Positions 1 through 10,764 of a DNA stretch of 64,000 nucleotides are shown here, one piece after another. Numbering within the stretch: position 1 is the first letter of the stretch; each line of letters begins with the position of its first letter. Source of the stretch: Bemisia tabaci (taxonomy: Eukaryota > Arthropoda > Insecta > Hemiptera > Aleyrodidae); the NCBI RefSeq assembly GCF_918797505.1, contig NC_092802.1, positions 18,993,883-19,057,882 of the forward strand, given 5' to 3'. Both the position numbers and the translations under genes were made by a program. The notes under the pieces were generated by a model. The model did no database searches. It was not told where the DNA came from and saw only the letters and a list, made by a program, of their open reading frames with translations.

Positions 1-88
1 TGCTGGAAAAGTAACGCATACTTCTATAATTTAGGACTGAGTCAGGGAAATATAAGGTTCGTTAAATAGTAAATATTCCTAGTACCGT

Positions 89-358
89 GTGACACTATTG
101 TTAACGAAAAGTTTTTGCAACTTGTCAAAGAGGTTGTTGAATGATCTTCGAATAACTTTTGATGAGCTAGAGGTAATGGTTCTATCTGCAGCTCGTGGAC
201 TTCTGTACGATATTGTCCAGAATCATCTAAATTTTCAAAAAGTGGCCGCTTGTTCGATACCCAATTTGCTCATTCATGCATACAAGGAGAAGCGCATGAA
301 AGCTTTAGCAGACATTTTGGAGATGAATCAAGAATTAGATGAAGAATTTATGACTTAA
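89..358 (+). pseudogene. mariner/Tc1-type transposase remnant (N-terminal DNA-binding part)
   Basis: The frame reads as the helix-turn-helix region of a mariner-type transposase, of the kind also found in SETMAR-like proteins. Recognisable blocks are RITFDEL (residues 21-27), a helix with SAARGLLYDIV (33-43), LNFQKVAACSIPNLL (47-61) and KEKRM (66-70), followed by the DEEFM stretch. Family members then continue with a TGDE motif and a DD(D/E) catalytic domain. Here a stop follows at once, and no catalytic domain is visible downstream. The frame has no ATG; it opens on GTG only because that is where it becomes open. Real homology probably covers about 120-355. It would have bound the transposon's terminal repeats in the nucleus. 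It is a dead fragment, and no mariner terminal repeats were found around it. The family call rests on motif order, not on a search. Confidence 0.68.
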
Positions 359-921
359 ATCACGGCACCTTAATCACGGGATGACCTTAATTACGGCAAC
401 TATTTATTGTCCATGAGATGCAGATGGTTCCATTTCCCTAGCTCATCAAAAGGTATTCGAAGATCAATTTCATCAGCCACCCGTACGAACCACGTTTCTA
501 GTGACCCGTACTTGCTTCGCACGTATGAAACATACAATCAGAGAAAACAGAATTCATCTTACAATAATCAATAATCAGTAGGACATGAATCGTTGCGATG
601 TATAATACGACATTATAATGCGGCATTACTATTGTAATTCATTTTAATGTTTAGGGGCATTATAAATCATTATTGCCACGTCGGAATGAAATGTTGTAGA
701 CTGAATTGAAAAGCATGTTGGCAAAATTTATTATAAAAATAGTATAACATGTAGGTACATAACATAAAGGTAATACAAATTAAATGATTAGAGCGTGTAT
801 ATTTCATTACATTATAGGTATATTACAATCATTTTTGTCATTGTTGGAAATTTTGATAGTTTGAATTTTGATAGTTGATAGTTGATAGTTTGAGAGTTGA
901 AAATTTGGTTATTTTATTTAG
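359..921. other. AT-rich intergenic stretch, no gene seen
   Basis: No coding frame or known element was recognised. A run of short imperfect repeats of the unit TTGATAGTT lies near 855-900, just before the TTAA-flanked MITE end. The text around 360-400 repeats ATCACGGCA-like words twice. Confidence 0.5.
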
Positions 922-1085
922 TTAAGGTGATTCGATAGACGCCATATTTTGTGTCAGAATGGCATGCGACATATCCCATCAATTGGTTCCATTTTTTCAT
1001 TTACTCATCATTTTTCTCCAATTTTAAGTTTCGCAATTCTGTTTTCAGGAGACTAAAGCACTCACTTATCAATTTGTATATTTAT
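922..1085 (+). mobile_element. family F MITE, left end only (TTAA site)
   Basis: It starts at a TTAA followed by GGTGATTCGATAGACGCC. This matches the ends of the complete copies at 18131-18552 and 35433-35874, including the TTTTGTGTCAGAAYGGCATGC stretch and the later GGAGACTAAAGCACTCAC block. The similarity stops near 1085, and no right arm with CCATCGAATCACC follows. This is a one-ended, truncated copy. Confidence 0.75.
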
Positions 1086-1214
1086 ATTGAGTTAAGGGTA
1101 GAGACGTATTCCTCACCGGAATTGAGGAATGGAGGTGTTACAGTAAGTCCGGCATTAGGTTCCATTTCGACATCAGCGACGATCAACGCTACGATACTGG
1201 AAGCCAGTCTTCCG

Positions 1215-1740
1215 ATATTAAATCCCTAGCGGGGAAGAAAAAAAATGCCTAGATTTCGCTAAAAATCCCTAAATCCCCAGATTTGCTCAAATATACTTAA
1301 AAAATCCCTAGATTTTGCAAAAAGCGCCATTTTTTTATGAAGAATCATGATGTCATTCGATGTAGCGATTTGCAATATTTAAATCTGATTGGCTCGTTTG
1401 AATTTTGGCGCTCTCTGAAAGCAGTGCTAATCCAGACCAATAAAATGAAAGAATATTAGTTGATTTCTTATTATTAACAGGTTGAATGCAGTTGAATGTT
1501 AAGTACATCGAAGGACGCAATCGTTTTAATTTCCGGCTTATTTGCGGGGAAAATAGTGTTGCCAAAAAGGCCTACAAAATATAGATGAAAAAATGTTTTC
1601 GATTGTCGAAGCTAGCTAGAATTGAGGTTAAAAAGTTGATTTTTGGTAACTTTACCTCATCAAAAAAAAATCCGTAGATTTCCTGAAAAATCCCTAAATC
1701 CCTGGAAATTCCGGAAAATCCCTAAATCTAGGAATAAACT
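1215..1740. repeat. AT-rich stretch with dispersed AAATCCCTAAATCC words
   Basis: The word AAAATCCCTAAATCC and close variants occur at both edges of this stretch (about 1236-1320 and 1660-1735), with unrelated AT-rich sequence between. It looks like a decayed simple-repeat-bearing element. No coding frame is supported. Confidence 0.4.
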
Positions 1741-2727
1741 CTTAGACATCGGATGGCTGTTGGAAGCATTAGAGTCAACATTTGAAACGCTGCTGCAGAA
1801 TTTGCCGGGAGTATAATCGAGTGTTGAAAGTCAGTAGAATTGAACAATGTAATAATTGCTTTCCGAAATAAGCGTTATAATAAAAAAACAACGAATCTGA
1901 ACTGTTAATACTGGAACACACCTTCTGTAAATGTACCTTGCGAGAGATAAGTAAAAAAATAGATGTACTGGAGGAGAAGTGCTTCTCCACAGAGTTTGAA
2001 GAAGGAAAAAAAATGCCCAAATTTACTTACTTCAGCATTTTCGGCAAAATCACTGCAATTTCCGAACCTTTTTCTGGCCAGGGGCCAAAATTAAATGATT
2101 ATGAAGGGCCACTTAGATGTTGTAGATAAAAATAGGACTGTTGAAAAATTCGCCGTTTTCAATAAATATGTACCCGGAATGGAAGACATCTAGGGGAAAA
2201 TTGTTACGATTTTCCGATGCAAATATTTTCCTACAATCTATTTTCCTGCGTTTTGGGATTATACGTACTAAGCAGGCTAAGGGCCCGTTCGCCAAAACTA
2301 ATCGGAACTGTATGAATGAAGTGCTCCTTTTAAAAATCAAAACAATATCGAATTGCGATATATTACACAGTTAAGATAGGGCTATGTCCTGTCGTAAGCG
2401 GCGACATAAAGTCGATATCATTTCAATAATCGCCCCAATGGCCACGATAGTTGTTAGACGTTTACGGTTTCCCTGGTAACCTTTGTTTGCTATCAGCTGA
2501 TATCGAGTAAATGACTAGGAAGCTCCAACCCAGTGGTTAAAGCTTCCTTAACCGCGAAAACTTTAAAATTCAAATTTTCAAATTTTGAACGTAAAGTACA
2601 TTTTTTCCATCACGAGATAAAAGCACAAACAAGTTTTGAATTGTTGACTGTATCACCATGATTCCAAAAATACAATACACAACATAGCATTGACTAACAA
2701 TAAAACAGTATGCAATAAAATAAAGTC
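1741..2727. other. unique AT-rich stretch; one weak coding-like patch
   Basis: No repeat family was recognised. On the plus strand, 1938-2010 reads EISKKIDVLEEKCFSTEFEE, a charged, coiled-coil-like composition. It has no splice context, no long frame and no family resemblance I can name, so it is not called as a gene. The rest shows nothing. Confidence 0.35.
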
Positions 2728-2914
2728 ATGACAAGGAACATAGCCGAAAATGGCGCCGATTCCCATCAACCAACGCGCGGTCTCTACAATGTAACATGCT
2801 GCATTGATACTCCCCAGCTGGGACCGTCCGGAATAGCAGCTCTAGTGCAAGCACCAGAGCCGCTAAAAGGCAGGGAAAACCTGGAAATGTCAAGAAAAAT
2901 GATGGAAAGTGTCA

Positions 2915-3066
2915 AGGAAAAATTGGACTGCAGTTTGCAATTTGGAACTATAAATTCTGGCTTATCTGAAAAAAAACACGTATTTGCATAGGGAAACTAA
3001 TGGCACATACGTTGTTTTGAACCGGGCCGGAATTTATAGTTCCTAATTGCAAAATGCTGTCCAATT
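2915..3066. mobile_element. family K short foldback element
   Basis: The arms TGGACTGCAGTTTGCAATTT and AATTGCAAAATGCTGTCCA are inverted relative to each other. Just inside them lie GGAACTATAAATTCTGG and CCGGAATTTATAGTTCC. The loop carries a CGTATTTGCATAGGGAAAC segment. A second copy lies at 52645-52805. The left flank (2740-2915) resembles sequence around family L. Confidence 0.65.
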
Positions 3067-3290
3067 GTAAATTCATCCATATTAGCTTTTTAGAATGGAT
3101 TTGAAGTTTAGAGCAACAAATTTTGCCTAAAAACTATTTCAAATTATGTCTTTTTTGATATTACATATTTTTTTTGTCAGGGATTTTTGCTGTACTTTTG
3201 CTTTTCGTTGAAATCTGTCAGGGGAATCATGGACATGTCAAAGAATTTAATTTTTTAAATTTCGCGGTATCCTTGAATAGAATCACTCAT
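3067..3290. repeat. dispersed repeat L
   Basis: It shares the block GAATGGATTTGAAGTTT ... TTTTGCCTAAAAACTATTTC with copies at about 18585-18745 and 55965-56240. In all copies it sits next to text rich in GTCAGGGAAA-like words. No terminal repeats were identified, so the class is unknown. Confidence 0.55.
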
Positions 3291-3579
3291 AGAACCTCGA
3301 CTTCGTGTATGAACGGAGTTATAAACATTTAATGTTTCCAAATTTTGTCCGGCCTCTCTCACTGATCGACCCATCGTGCGCCGTCATGGCTCAAGGGTCT
3401 CGACGGGCTGAGTACACACGTGACGTCATATTGTATCGCTCCCATACTGTTCGACAAGCCGGCGCGCTTGCTCGTGGCAGGGTTCCAGCTTATACATAAT
3501 GGCACACCGAAAAACAAATTTGTTTTAAAAATATTGTATTTTTACCTTCACGGAAGAATATTTTAGGAATTTGAGCAAT

Positions 3580-3985
3580 GTTTCTAAGCAATCTTAAAGA
3601 GCAATTAATAATGTTAGTTCTGAAAAGCTTTTTTTAATTGTAGAATTTTTTGTTCGTTTTAGTTTAAAAAATTAAAAATCTTTTCTAACTACGATTTGAA
3701 AATATAAACTAATAAAATATGAATATTTACTCATTTTTTCAAGAAATTTAGAAACAATTATGAAGCCTACACCATTACGCATTTTAATCCTAGAAAGCAA
3801 TTAGTATTGTTAGTTCTGGAAAGCTTTTTTTAATGGTGGAATTTTTTGTTTGTTTTGGTTTTAAAATTTAAAAATTATTTCTGATTCTGATTTGAAAATA
3901 TGAAGTAATAAAATATAAATTTTAGCTCATTTTTTCATGAAATTTAAAAGCAATTACAAAGCGTATCATCAGGCATTTCAATTTT
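3580..3985. repeat. imperfect tandem duplication, period about 196 bp
   Basis: The block starting GCAATTAATAATGTTAGTTC at 3601 recurs, diverged, at 3797 as GCAATTAGTATTGTTAGTTC. Most of the following 180 bp align, including AGCTTTTTTTAAT and TCATTTTTTCA. It is very AT-rich and has no coding potential. Confidence 0.6.
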
Positions 3986-4270
3986 TTTGGACGGATTGGG
4001 AAATTGCTTTAAAACGTGTGTCTTTCATTAGTTTCCAACATTTTAAAATAAGTGTCTAAAACGACGAGAGAATGACTCTATGACATCACATAATCACATA
4101 CATGTCTCTGTAATTAATTTCTGCGAACAAAAAAAAATTCGTTTTTGAGATTTTTGGGTTTTTCTCCGTTCTAAAAGAACGTATTTAAATTATTTCATCG
4201 TATTTAGAGATGTTTTAAAAACAATCGGAAAATCTCTAGCTGTTCTCTCGCTTTTTCCTCAGAAAAAATT

Positions 4271-4480
4271 AGGCTGTTGAATGAACATCCAGGCTATTGA
4301 ATTAACATCCAGGCTGTTGAATTAACATCCAGACTGTTAAGTTAACATCCAGGTTATTGAATTAACATTAAGGCTGTTGAATTAACATCCAGGCTGTTGA
4401 ATTAACATCCAGGCTGTTGAATTAACATCCAGGCTGTTGAATTAACATTCAAGCTTGTAAATTAACATCCAGGCTGTTAA
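4271..4480. repeat. 20-bp minisatellite, about 10 copies
   Basis: The unit AGGCTGTTGAATTAACATCC is repeated head to tail about 10.5 times with scattered substitutions, such as AGACTGTTAAGTTAACATCC. There are no unique spacers between units, so this is not a CRISPR-type array. Confidence 0.9.
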
Positions 4481-5073
4481 GAAATTATGCGACGACTTCA
4501 AGTTTGTCTCAACTGCTTGTTGTTAGTTCCACGACCTGTGAATGCAAACCGCAAAGGCAGTCGCGACAAACTTTTCAAGTTTTTCGCACATTCTGTTAAT
4601 ATCCTGGATGTCGGATCAATATCCTAATCTTTTTCGGTGCTGATGCCGGTGGAATATTCAGAAGCTCTGCTCCTCAACTTTTATACAGAGACGGAAAATC
4701 AATTTACTGTAGCATGCCTGCTCGAGGTCAGGCAAATTCCCGTCTCAAAGGTTCCTCCCTCCCCTCGATTTTTCTAGAACTTTTCGCCGTGCCCCCGAGG
4801 GCGGAGAGGTAACGGGCTGTGAAGGGACCGGATTGGAAGGATTAAAAAGTTGGACAGTCTGATCCTTGAGTCCGTGATCCCGGGGTGTTGAATCGAGCCC
4901 ACGTCACACCGACTTTTATCCGAAAAACGCATTTATATCTTGCGTTTTGGCAACGCTGCGCCTCGCCCCCGGGCACGTCAACTCCCGGAGGAATTCTATT
5001 TTAACGGATTTACAAAGTGTCGCCAGATTTCGGCCGGGTCTGGTCGGGCCGCACGCTTGTAATATTTTAGCTA
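4481..5073. other. intergenic stretch, no gene seen
   Basis: It is moderately GC-rich, especially 4690-5050. No frame, RNA gene or repeat family was recognised. Confidence 0.4.
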
Positions 5074-5307
5074 CACTGGAAAAAAAAAACACATTGGATC
5101 TAGAGTCCAGACTCATAAAAACATCGACATGAAAAAATACTCTTGATTCAATCAGATTTAATCTTAAATCAAGAACCAAGCCTCTTAATTTGAGCGGATT
5201 TCCTTTTGATTTAAGCTTAAATCTGATTGAATCAAGAGTCCTTTTTCTTGTTAATGTTTTCAAGAGTCTGGACTCTAGATCCAATATGTGTTTTTCTTTT
5301 TCCAGTC
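5074..5307. mobile_element. foldback MITE with CACTGGAAAAA ends
   Basis: The left end CACTGGAAAAAAAA and the right end TTTTTCCAGT are inverted. Inside them the arms ATTGGATCTAGAGTCCAGAC and CTGGACTCTAGATCCAAT form a long hairpin, and further inside GATTCAATCAGATTTAA pairs with its complement. The copy at 9304-9539 is clearly the same family, and 34056-34292 is a relative. No target duplication is obvious. The 163-codon reverse frame crossing it is a by-product of the palindrome. Confidence 0.8.
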
Positions 5308-5746
5308 CATCGTGAACGAAGGTGGCGAATTTCGTCGTTCTCTCGCGAAAGAATGTCATTAGGGGCGTGTCCCATTTAAACATATGTATTTTAACATCCC
5401 CCCTCAAAATTGAATCAGTGAGAACGAAATCACATCAACTCGGTAATTCGAAAACGCTCAATTTCCGTTAAAGACAGTTAATTTACATGTAGGTCATTGA
5501 AGTTGGCGAATCATGTTCCTAACTTGGACGTTTAAAGTGTCCATAAGTACTTGTCTTTCGGCAGCAAAAATATTTTCCTTAAACTAACTTCTCCACCTAT
5601 TCTGCAGTTTTGTGTGTGTGTCTTGGTTATGTCTTCATTTTTCCGAGTTGATGTGTTTTCGTTCTCACTGATTCAATTGTTCATTTCAGAAACCATAGAT
5701 TTTCTCACACTCAGTTCACTTAGTAGGTAGGTTCCTCTTAAACATG

Positions 5747-5749
<3 letters not shown>

Positions 5750-5784
<35 letters not shown>

Positions 5785-5800
5785 AGAAGAAGAAGAAGAA
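5750..5800. repeat. poly-A run followed by (GAA)n
   Basis: A run of about 30 A is followed by repeated GAAGAAGAAGAA. It is low complexity and generates a spurious lysine/glutamate-rich frame. Confidence 0.9.
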
Positions 5801-5872
5801 GACGAAGATACTTTCGAATTCCCCATTGGAATAATGATTCACTCTGGTCACTGGTCGCCTATTTTAGGCATC

Positions 5873-6055
5873 GCGAACGGATGTCGTATTTCGTCGCTTC
5901 TCTCACGAAATGACGTAACTATGTTTCAATGTTGACAGATTTTCCCGCGCAAATTGCATTTTTACAGGGGAAGTTCTGAGAATATCTGACTGAATATTTC
6001 GCTAATATTTTTCTTATGATCTCATCAGAAAATCAGACGAATTTTCGACAAAAAC
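5873..6055 (+). repeat. family J element, single-unit copy
   Basis: It contains ATTTCGTCGCTTCTCTCACG, then ACGTAACTATGTTTCA and CGCAAATTGCATTTTTAC. The same order occurs at 43004-43080, where the last motif has expanded into a 43-bp tandem array. A third, more diverged copy is near 23920-24060. There is no coding function. Confidence 0.6.
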
Positions 6056-6764
6056 TTCAAGGAGAGGTATTACTTTGTGCTCCTTCAAATTAATTATCTG
6101 GGAGCGGAGATTTTTAAACATCGCCAAGAAGACGTGGTCTGGTCTAATAGTTCCACCGTTAATATGTCAGTCTATGCCAGAATTGCCAGAGCCACAAACC
6201 TTGAACTTGCCATTAAGTTTGCGCTCAAAGGATAAAATCTAAGTATACGATTTGGACTTGATGTAATTTTATCAAACACCTCGAAGAAGCGGTACATCCT
6301 CAATGAAGAAAGTATTCATTAATGAAGCTAAGTCTTTATGTTGACGCTGACTTCAATTTGGCAACCGCTGGAGGGTAAGCAGATTTGTCTCAAACTCAAT
6401 CCCTGCCGGACGGTTGCTCAGGAGATAGGCGAGGGGCAAAGGGGCAGGGACATCCAAAAGTGGGGAAAAGGAAAGTGGGAAACTTTTGACCTTCGTTGAA
6501 TAAGCTCTCGACTGCTGGACGCCGGTTTTTCTCTTGCCACGTCAAACTAAAAAATCGCCATTTTCCTCACTTTATTCTTCCGCGGTAAGTCAGTTGCGCT
6601 AATCACAGAATCGTGTTGTGATCTTCCAAGCTTATATACTAGCAAACAGCATGAGTCCCCACGCTTAGTTTCTACGTCCAATACTAATCGAGATATTGTA
6701 CTTAGAAAAACGCGGTGGATGACGTCATGCATCGCGGTAGTGCAAATATGGTTTCCTGTGGAGT
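6056..6764. other. intergenic stretch, no gene seen
   Basis: No coding frame with a plausible start or splice sites was found. The reverse frame at 6547-6858 overlaps repeat D and has no family resemblance. Confidence 0.4.
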
Positions 6765-7045
6765 ACATACATAGGGGGAGTGCGGACTTGTCGAAATATG
6801 GAGCTTTCAGAGCCCAAAAGGGCAGCCAACTTTCTAACACAAAAAATGTCGCTGCCAATCCTCAGAATCCAATTTCAAACCAAGATGGCTATGAATCAGA
6901 GTTGCTACGTAAATTTATGCAAAAATTAAGTCAAATATATGCTTTACAAACGACGGGTCATAACAATTGTACTAATAAATCACCCTGGATAATTTTAATT
7001 CATTGGATGGGTGACTTTTTGAGCCCTAACAGCTTCTGGACCTAA
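6765..7045 (+). repeat. family D dispersed repeat
   Basis: It shares the sequence AGCCCAAAAGGGCAGCCAAC, a TGTCGCTGCCAATCC block, AAATTTATGCAAAAATTAAG and CACCCTGGATAATT with 31120-31450 and, more diverged, with 61012-61705. The 108-codon frame across it is not conserved between copies. Confidence 0.6.
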
Positions 7046-7412
7046 AACTCGGTTTTCGTCTGCAGTAAAAATCGTCGTTTTGGAGAGATCGCATGGTAAT
7101 AGATACATACATGAAGCATACATAGCGAGGTCTTCCCTACCTTAGGCTGTGTTGCTCACGTAGCCTTTGAAACACCACTACAAATAAGACAAATGGAACT
7201 ACAATAATGAAATAGAGCAAGGAAAAGGACGCTTGTTGGTGACGGCGCAGAGACACAACTATTCGTACTTTATGGATGTCCGTGTTGCGTCTGCAAAATT
7301 GAAGGCGCTATGGCGTGAGGCGTGAACTCGCAATACTCCGTTCTATGCTGCTGATGATGTTTCCCTCGAATTGTGTTGACACTCGATGTTTTCGCCGGAC
7401 TCATTTTTTTCC
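7046..7412. other. intergenic stretch, no gene seen
   Basis: No repeat family or coding frame was recognised. Confidence 0.35.
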
Positions 7413-7640
7413 CAGGTTAATGTATTTGCTCCCTATCTTTGCATGGAGAGTTTGTCTTGATGTAGAGGTGGACTCTCAGGATAGGGTGGGATATCCCCTC
7501 CATTTTGGCCTCAAATTGAGAGCTTTTATTGAGCTTGGGAGTTGATTTCAGAGAAAACCAGTGGCACCATCGTGTTTCTCGCGAACTTTTACATAATAAT
7601 CAACAGTCAAATCGCAAATTCCTCACACATGCAACATCTT
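7413..7640 (+). mobile_element. family C foldback, right-half copy
   Basis: It matches the right arm of the complete element at 33470-33977: TATTTGCTCCCTATCTTTGC, GGTGGACTCTCAGGATAGGG, CCATTTTGGCCTCAA and, at the end, CAAATCGCAAATTCCTCACA. The left arm is missing. Confidence 0.75.
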
Positions 7641-7694
7641 CATTCCTCAAATAATTTTGTTTGCAATTTTACTTAAAGTTCTTGAACATTTATC

Positions 7695-8176
7695 GGATCC
7701 TCCCTATCTTTGCAGGAAGGTTTTTCTTGATGTAGAGGTGGACTCTTAGGATAGCGTGGGATATCCCTCCATTTTGGCCTCAACAAAATAGCTCTCAAAG
7801 TGAGGCTAAAATGGAGGGGATATCTCACCCTACCCTGAGAGTCCACCTCTACATCAAAACAAACTCTCCATGCAAATATAGGAAGCAAATACATTAGCAG
7901 GGTTGCCACTTTATTTGGGGACTCCAAAACTGAAAACACGGCAACCCTGCTGATATATTTGCTCCCTATCTTTGCATGGAGAGTTTGTTTTGATGTAGAG
8001 GTGGACTCTCAGGGTAGCGTGGGATATCCCTCCATTTTGGCCTCAACATGAGAGTTTTTTTTTGAGCTTGGGAGTTGATTTCAGATGAAACCAGCGGCAC
8101 CATCGTGTTTCTCGCAAATTTTTACATGAGAATCAATAGTCAAATCGCAAATTCCTCACACATGCAACATCTCCAT
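7695..8176. mobile_element. family C foldback, near-complete rearranged copy
   Basis: There are three inverted or direct passes of the GATGTAGAGGTGGACTCT arm. The central loop is itself a hairpin: GCAGGGTTGCC pairs with GGCAACCCTGC across a 40-base loop at 7898-7951. The outer left arm is shortened compared with 33470-33977. Confidence 0.75.
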
Positions 8177-8410
8177 TATCTGCGCAGCTTTGAATAAGGT
8201 ACCATGCTTGGATGGGCAATTTGGCAAAGAGTCCGTGGACGGAGGGCTCGAGGCCTCGGATCGTCATGACAACCCGCGACGCAACAAAGCGAAGAATGAC
8301 CGGTGTCCACGAGGAACTGAGCTGGCATCAGGTGTCCCTGTCCGTGTCCCTGCATGTCTCGCAACGCCTTCGCTTCCCAATTTAAATCGCCCTGCGCCTC
8401 TGATTTCCTT

Positions 8411-8735
8411 CACCGACTCAACGCAATAACTGCTCCGATATGAATAGGACGAGAACGATGGGTTTCCCATGATCTTCCGTCTGAATAATTTGTCACTCCC
8501 GTGACCCAATGGCGTAGTCTGCCGTGCTGAGGAAAAACGCCGTAAGAACCTTCAGGAGTTGACGCGAATTTTCTGGTAAAGTTGTGAATATTTTCCTCCC
8601 AATTTTTCAGATAATTTTGTTCGGAATTTCACCTAAAGATTCTGAAAATTTAAAGGAAAAATATGCATACCTTTCCTCCAAAATATATGTGTATAACTCT
8701 CGAATGTTCATACGGCGTTCTTCCTTAGCACGGTA
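8411..8735 (+). repeat. duplicated block, copy 1 of 2
   Basis: The sequence from ACTCAACGCAATAACTGCTCC through the following family A element recurs nearly unchanged at about 8996-9300. This is a local segmental duplication at an offset of about 580 bp. Confidence 0.75.
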
Positions 8736-8736
8736 G
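8519..8736 (+). mobile_element. family A foldback MITE
   Basis: The left end is CTGCCGTGCTGAGGAAAAACG and the right end CGTTCTTCCTTAGCACGGTAG. The internal text AGATAATTTTGTTCGGAATT is typical of the family. At 218 bp it is shorter than the usual 253 bp. It abuts block B at its right end. Confidence 0.8.
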
Positions 8737-8990
8737 TATAAACGAACTATCGTAATGGGCTACCTCCACTGATGTGGGTCAGGTGCAGCATGCAACTATT
8801 TTAACTCTATGGATGTGCGTGAAGTATCCAAGAAAGTGAAGGCATTTTGATGATCGACGCGCAGTCGCAGTTTCGGACATTTTTCGAACTCGTGTCTGGT
8901 CATAGAGATCACTCCCTCAGATGAATGAACTTTATAAACGCTTTTCAGATATCTTCAGGCAGAATTGGGCCTGTTGCAAACTTCAGGTAT
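8737..8990 (+). repeat. block B, directly joined to family A
   Basis: This is a non-palindromic block of about 250 bp with the words GGGCTACCTCC, GGTCAGGTGCAGCATGCAAC, GATGTGCGTGAAGTATCCAA and ATGAACTTTATAAACGCTTT. Other copies are at 9973-10205, 19853-20090, 34710-34836 (reverse), 36369-36590 and 54640-54837 (reverse). In most copies the junction with A falls at the same base, so A and B travel together. Confidence 0.75.
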
Positions 8991-8995
8991 AACTG

Positions 8996-9303
8996 CTCAA
9001 CGCACTAACTGCTCCGATATGAATAGAACGAGAACGATGGGTTTCCCATGATCTTCCGTCTGAATAATTTGTCACTCCCGTGACCCAATGGCGTAGTCCT
9101 GCCGTGCTGAGGAAAAACGCCGTATGAACCTTCAGGAGTTGCCATCATAAAACGCAAATTTTCTGGTAAAGTTGTGAATATTTTCCTCCCAATTTTTCAG
9201 ATAATTTTGTTCGCAATTTCACCTAAAGTTCCTGGAAATTTAAAGGAAAAATATTCATACCTTTCCTCCAAAATATACGTTTTATCAAAGGAAGTTTAGC
9301 AAC
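8996..9303 (+). repeat. duplicated block, copy 2, with truncated family A (from 9099)
   Basis: This is the second copy of the 8411-8735 block. The A element starts at 9099 with CTGCCGTGCTGAGG and breaks off at TTTAGCAAC, where another MITE begins at 9304. Confidence 0.7.
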
Positions 9304-9539
9304 CCTGGAAAAAAACACATTGGATCTAGAGTCCAGACTCTTGAAAACATTGGCAAGAAAAAATACTCTTGATTCAATCAGATTTTTGCTTAAATCAAAA
9401 GGAAATCCGCTCAAATTAAGAGGCTTGGTTCTTGATTTAAGCTAAAATCCGATTGAATCAAGAGTATTTTTTCTTGTCGATGTTTTTAAGATTCTGGACT
9501 CTAGATCCGATGTGTTCTTTTTTCCAGTGCGTATGAAAA
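9304..9539. mobile_element. foldback MITE with CCTGGAAAAAA/TTTTCCAGTG ends, inside A
   Basis: This is the same family as 5074-5307, with arms ATTGGATCTAGAGTCCAGAC and CTGGACTCTAGATCC. It lies between a broken left A piece and a broken right A piece, so it either inserted there or marks a rearrangement point. Confidence 0.8.
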
Positions 9540-9760
9540 TTCGAGAGTTGCCAAATTTCCCCCGATAAAATGTTTATTTTTAAGGAATGTTAGGGATATT
9601 TTTCCTTGAAATTTTCAGGAACTTTAGATGAAATTTCGAACAAAATTGTCTAAAAAGTCGGAAGGAAAATATTCATAAGATTATCAGGAAATGCGTGTTT
9701 TATCCAAGAAAATTTGGCAACGCCTGAAGGTTCATACGGTGGTTTTCCTTAGCACGGCAG
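9540..9760 (+). mobile_element. family A foldback MITE, left end trimmed
   Basis: It begins inside the left arm (CGTATGAAAATTCGAGAGTTG) and ends with the intact right arm GCAACGCCTGAAGGTTCATAC ... TTAGCACGGCAG. The outermost 20 bp on the left are missing at the junction with the MITE at 9304-9539. Confidence 0.8.
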
Positions 9761-9972
9761 TTCAGGAGTTGTCATCATAAATCGCGAATTTTCTGGTGAA
9801 GTTGTGAATATTTACCTCCCAATTTTTCAGATAATTTTGTTAGCAATTTCACCTAAAGATTCTGAAAATTTCAAGGAAAAATATTCATACCTTTCCTCCA
9901 AAATATACGTTTTATCGAAGGAAATTTGGCAACTCTCGAATGTTCATACGGCGTTCTTCCTCAGCACGGCAG
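9761..9972 (+). mobile_element. family A foldback MITE, left end trimmed
   Basis: It starts at TTCAGGAGTTGTCATC inside the left arm and ends with GAATGTTCATACGGCG ... CTCAGCACGGCAG. It is followed directly by block B. Confidence 0.78.
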
Positions 9973-10205
9973 TTTAGATATACGAAGTATCTGAATAGGC
10001 TACCTCCGCCGATGTGGGTCAGGCGCAGCATGCAACTATTTTAACTCCATGGATGAGCGTGAAGTATCCAGGAAAGTGAAGGCGTTTTGATGATCGACGC
10101 GCAGTTTCGGACTTTTTTCGAACTCGTGGCCGGTTATAGAGATCACTCGCTCAGATGAATGAATTTTATAAACGCTTTTCAGGTATCTTCTTTCTTCGGC
10201 CATGT
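9973..10205 (+). repeat. block B
   Basis: It has the same block order as 8737-8990: GGCTACCTCC, GGTCAGGCGCAGCATGCAAC, GTGAAGTATCCAGGAAAGTG, CGCGCAGTTTCGGAC. Confidence 0.75.
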
Positions 10206-10764
10206 TGAATATTGCGTAGCACCCTAGTGCGCAGTTGATAGTCTAACTTTGATCGGTGCACAAGATGTATAAAAAAAACAAAAGACAATTCCGAACTCTC
10301 TCAGAAAAAAGTCAGTTCAGTAGAATGGAATTTTGCAGCGAAATAGTGGACCTGTTTTCAACTGCTTCAGCTCGTTGGGTAGCTGAAAAAATGACGCGCA
10401 CATTTCATTTTATTGCATTCGTCTATCACTAATAGTTCCGCAAAAATAAGATCGTAGATCTTGATTTTAAAAGGAATCTTATTCTACCAAAGCACCCTCG
10501 CAGGACGTAGATCTGTTCCATTATGATAGATTGCAGACTTATCATACGTCTAAAACTTTCTGAACCTAAGCTGTACGCTTCTCGTGCATTTAAAATTTGA
10601 TATATTTATGAAAAAGTAGACACTAGACTTTTGAATTCAACCAGGACATTTTCGCATTATAGCGTTTGACTTCAAACTTTTAATGGGCAGTTGGGCACTC
10701 TGCCTCCTCTTACACTTTATTCATCATTTTATGCCGAGCGAGTTTTAACTATATCATTGCAGGT
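10206..10764. other. intergenic stretch, no gene seen
   Basis: AT-rich. No coding frame or known repeat was recognised. Its last four bases, AGGT (10761-10764), are the left target duplication of the next element. Confidence 0.4.

Noticed and set aside
4271..4480. 20-bp array as CRISPR
   Set aside because: There are no spacers; it is a plain minisatellite.
4916..5407. 163-codon reverse frame
   Set aside because: It spans a foldback MITE whose palindromic sequence produces the frame.
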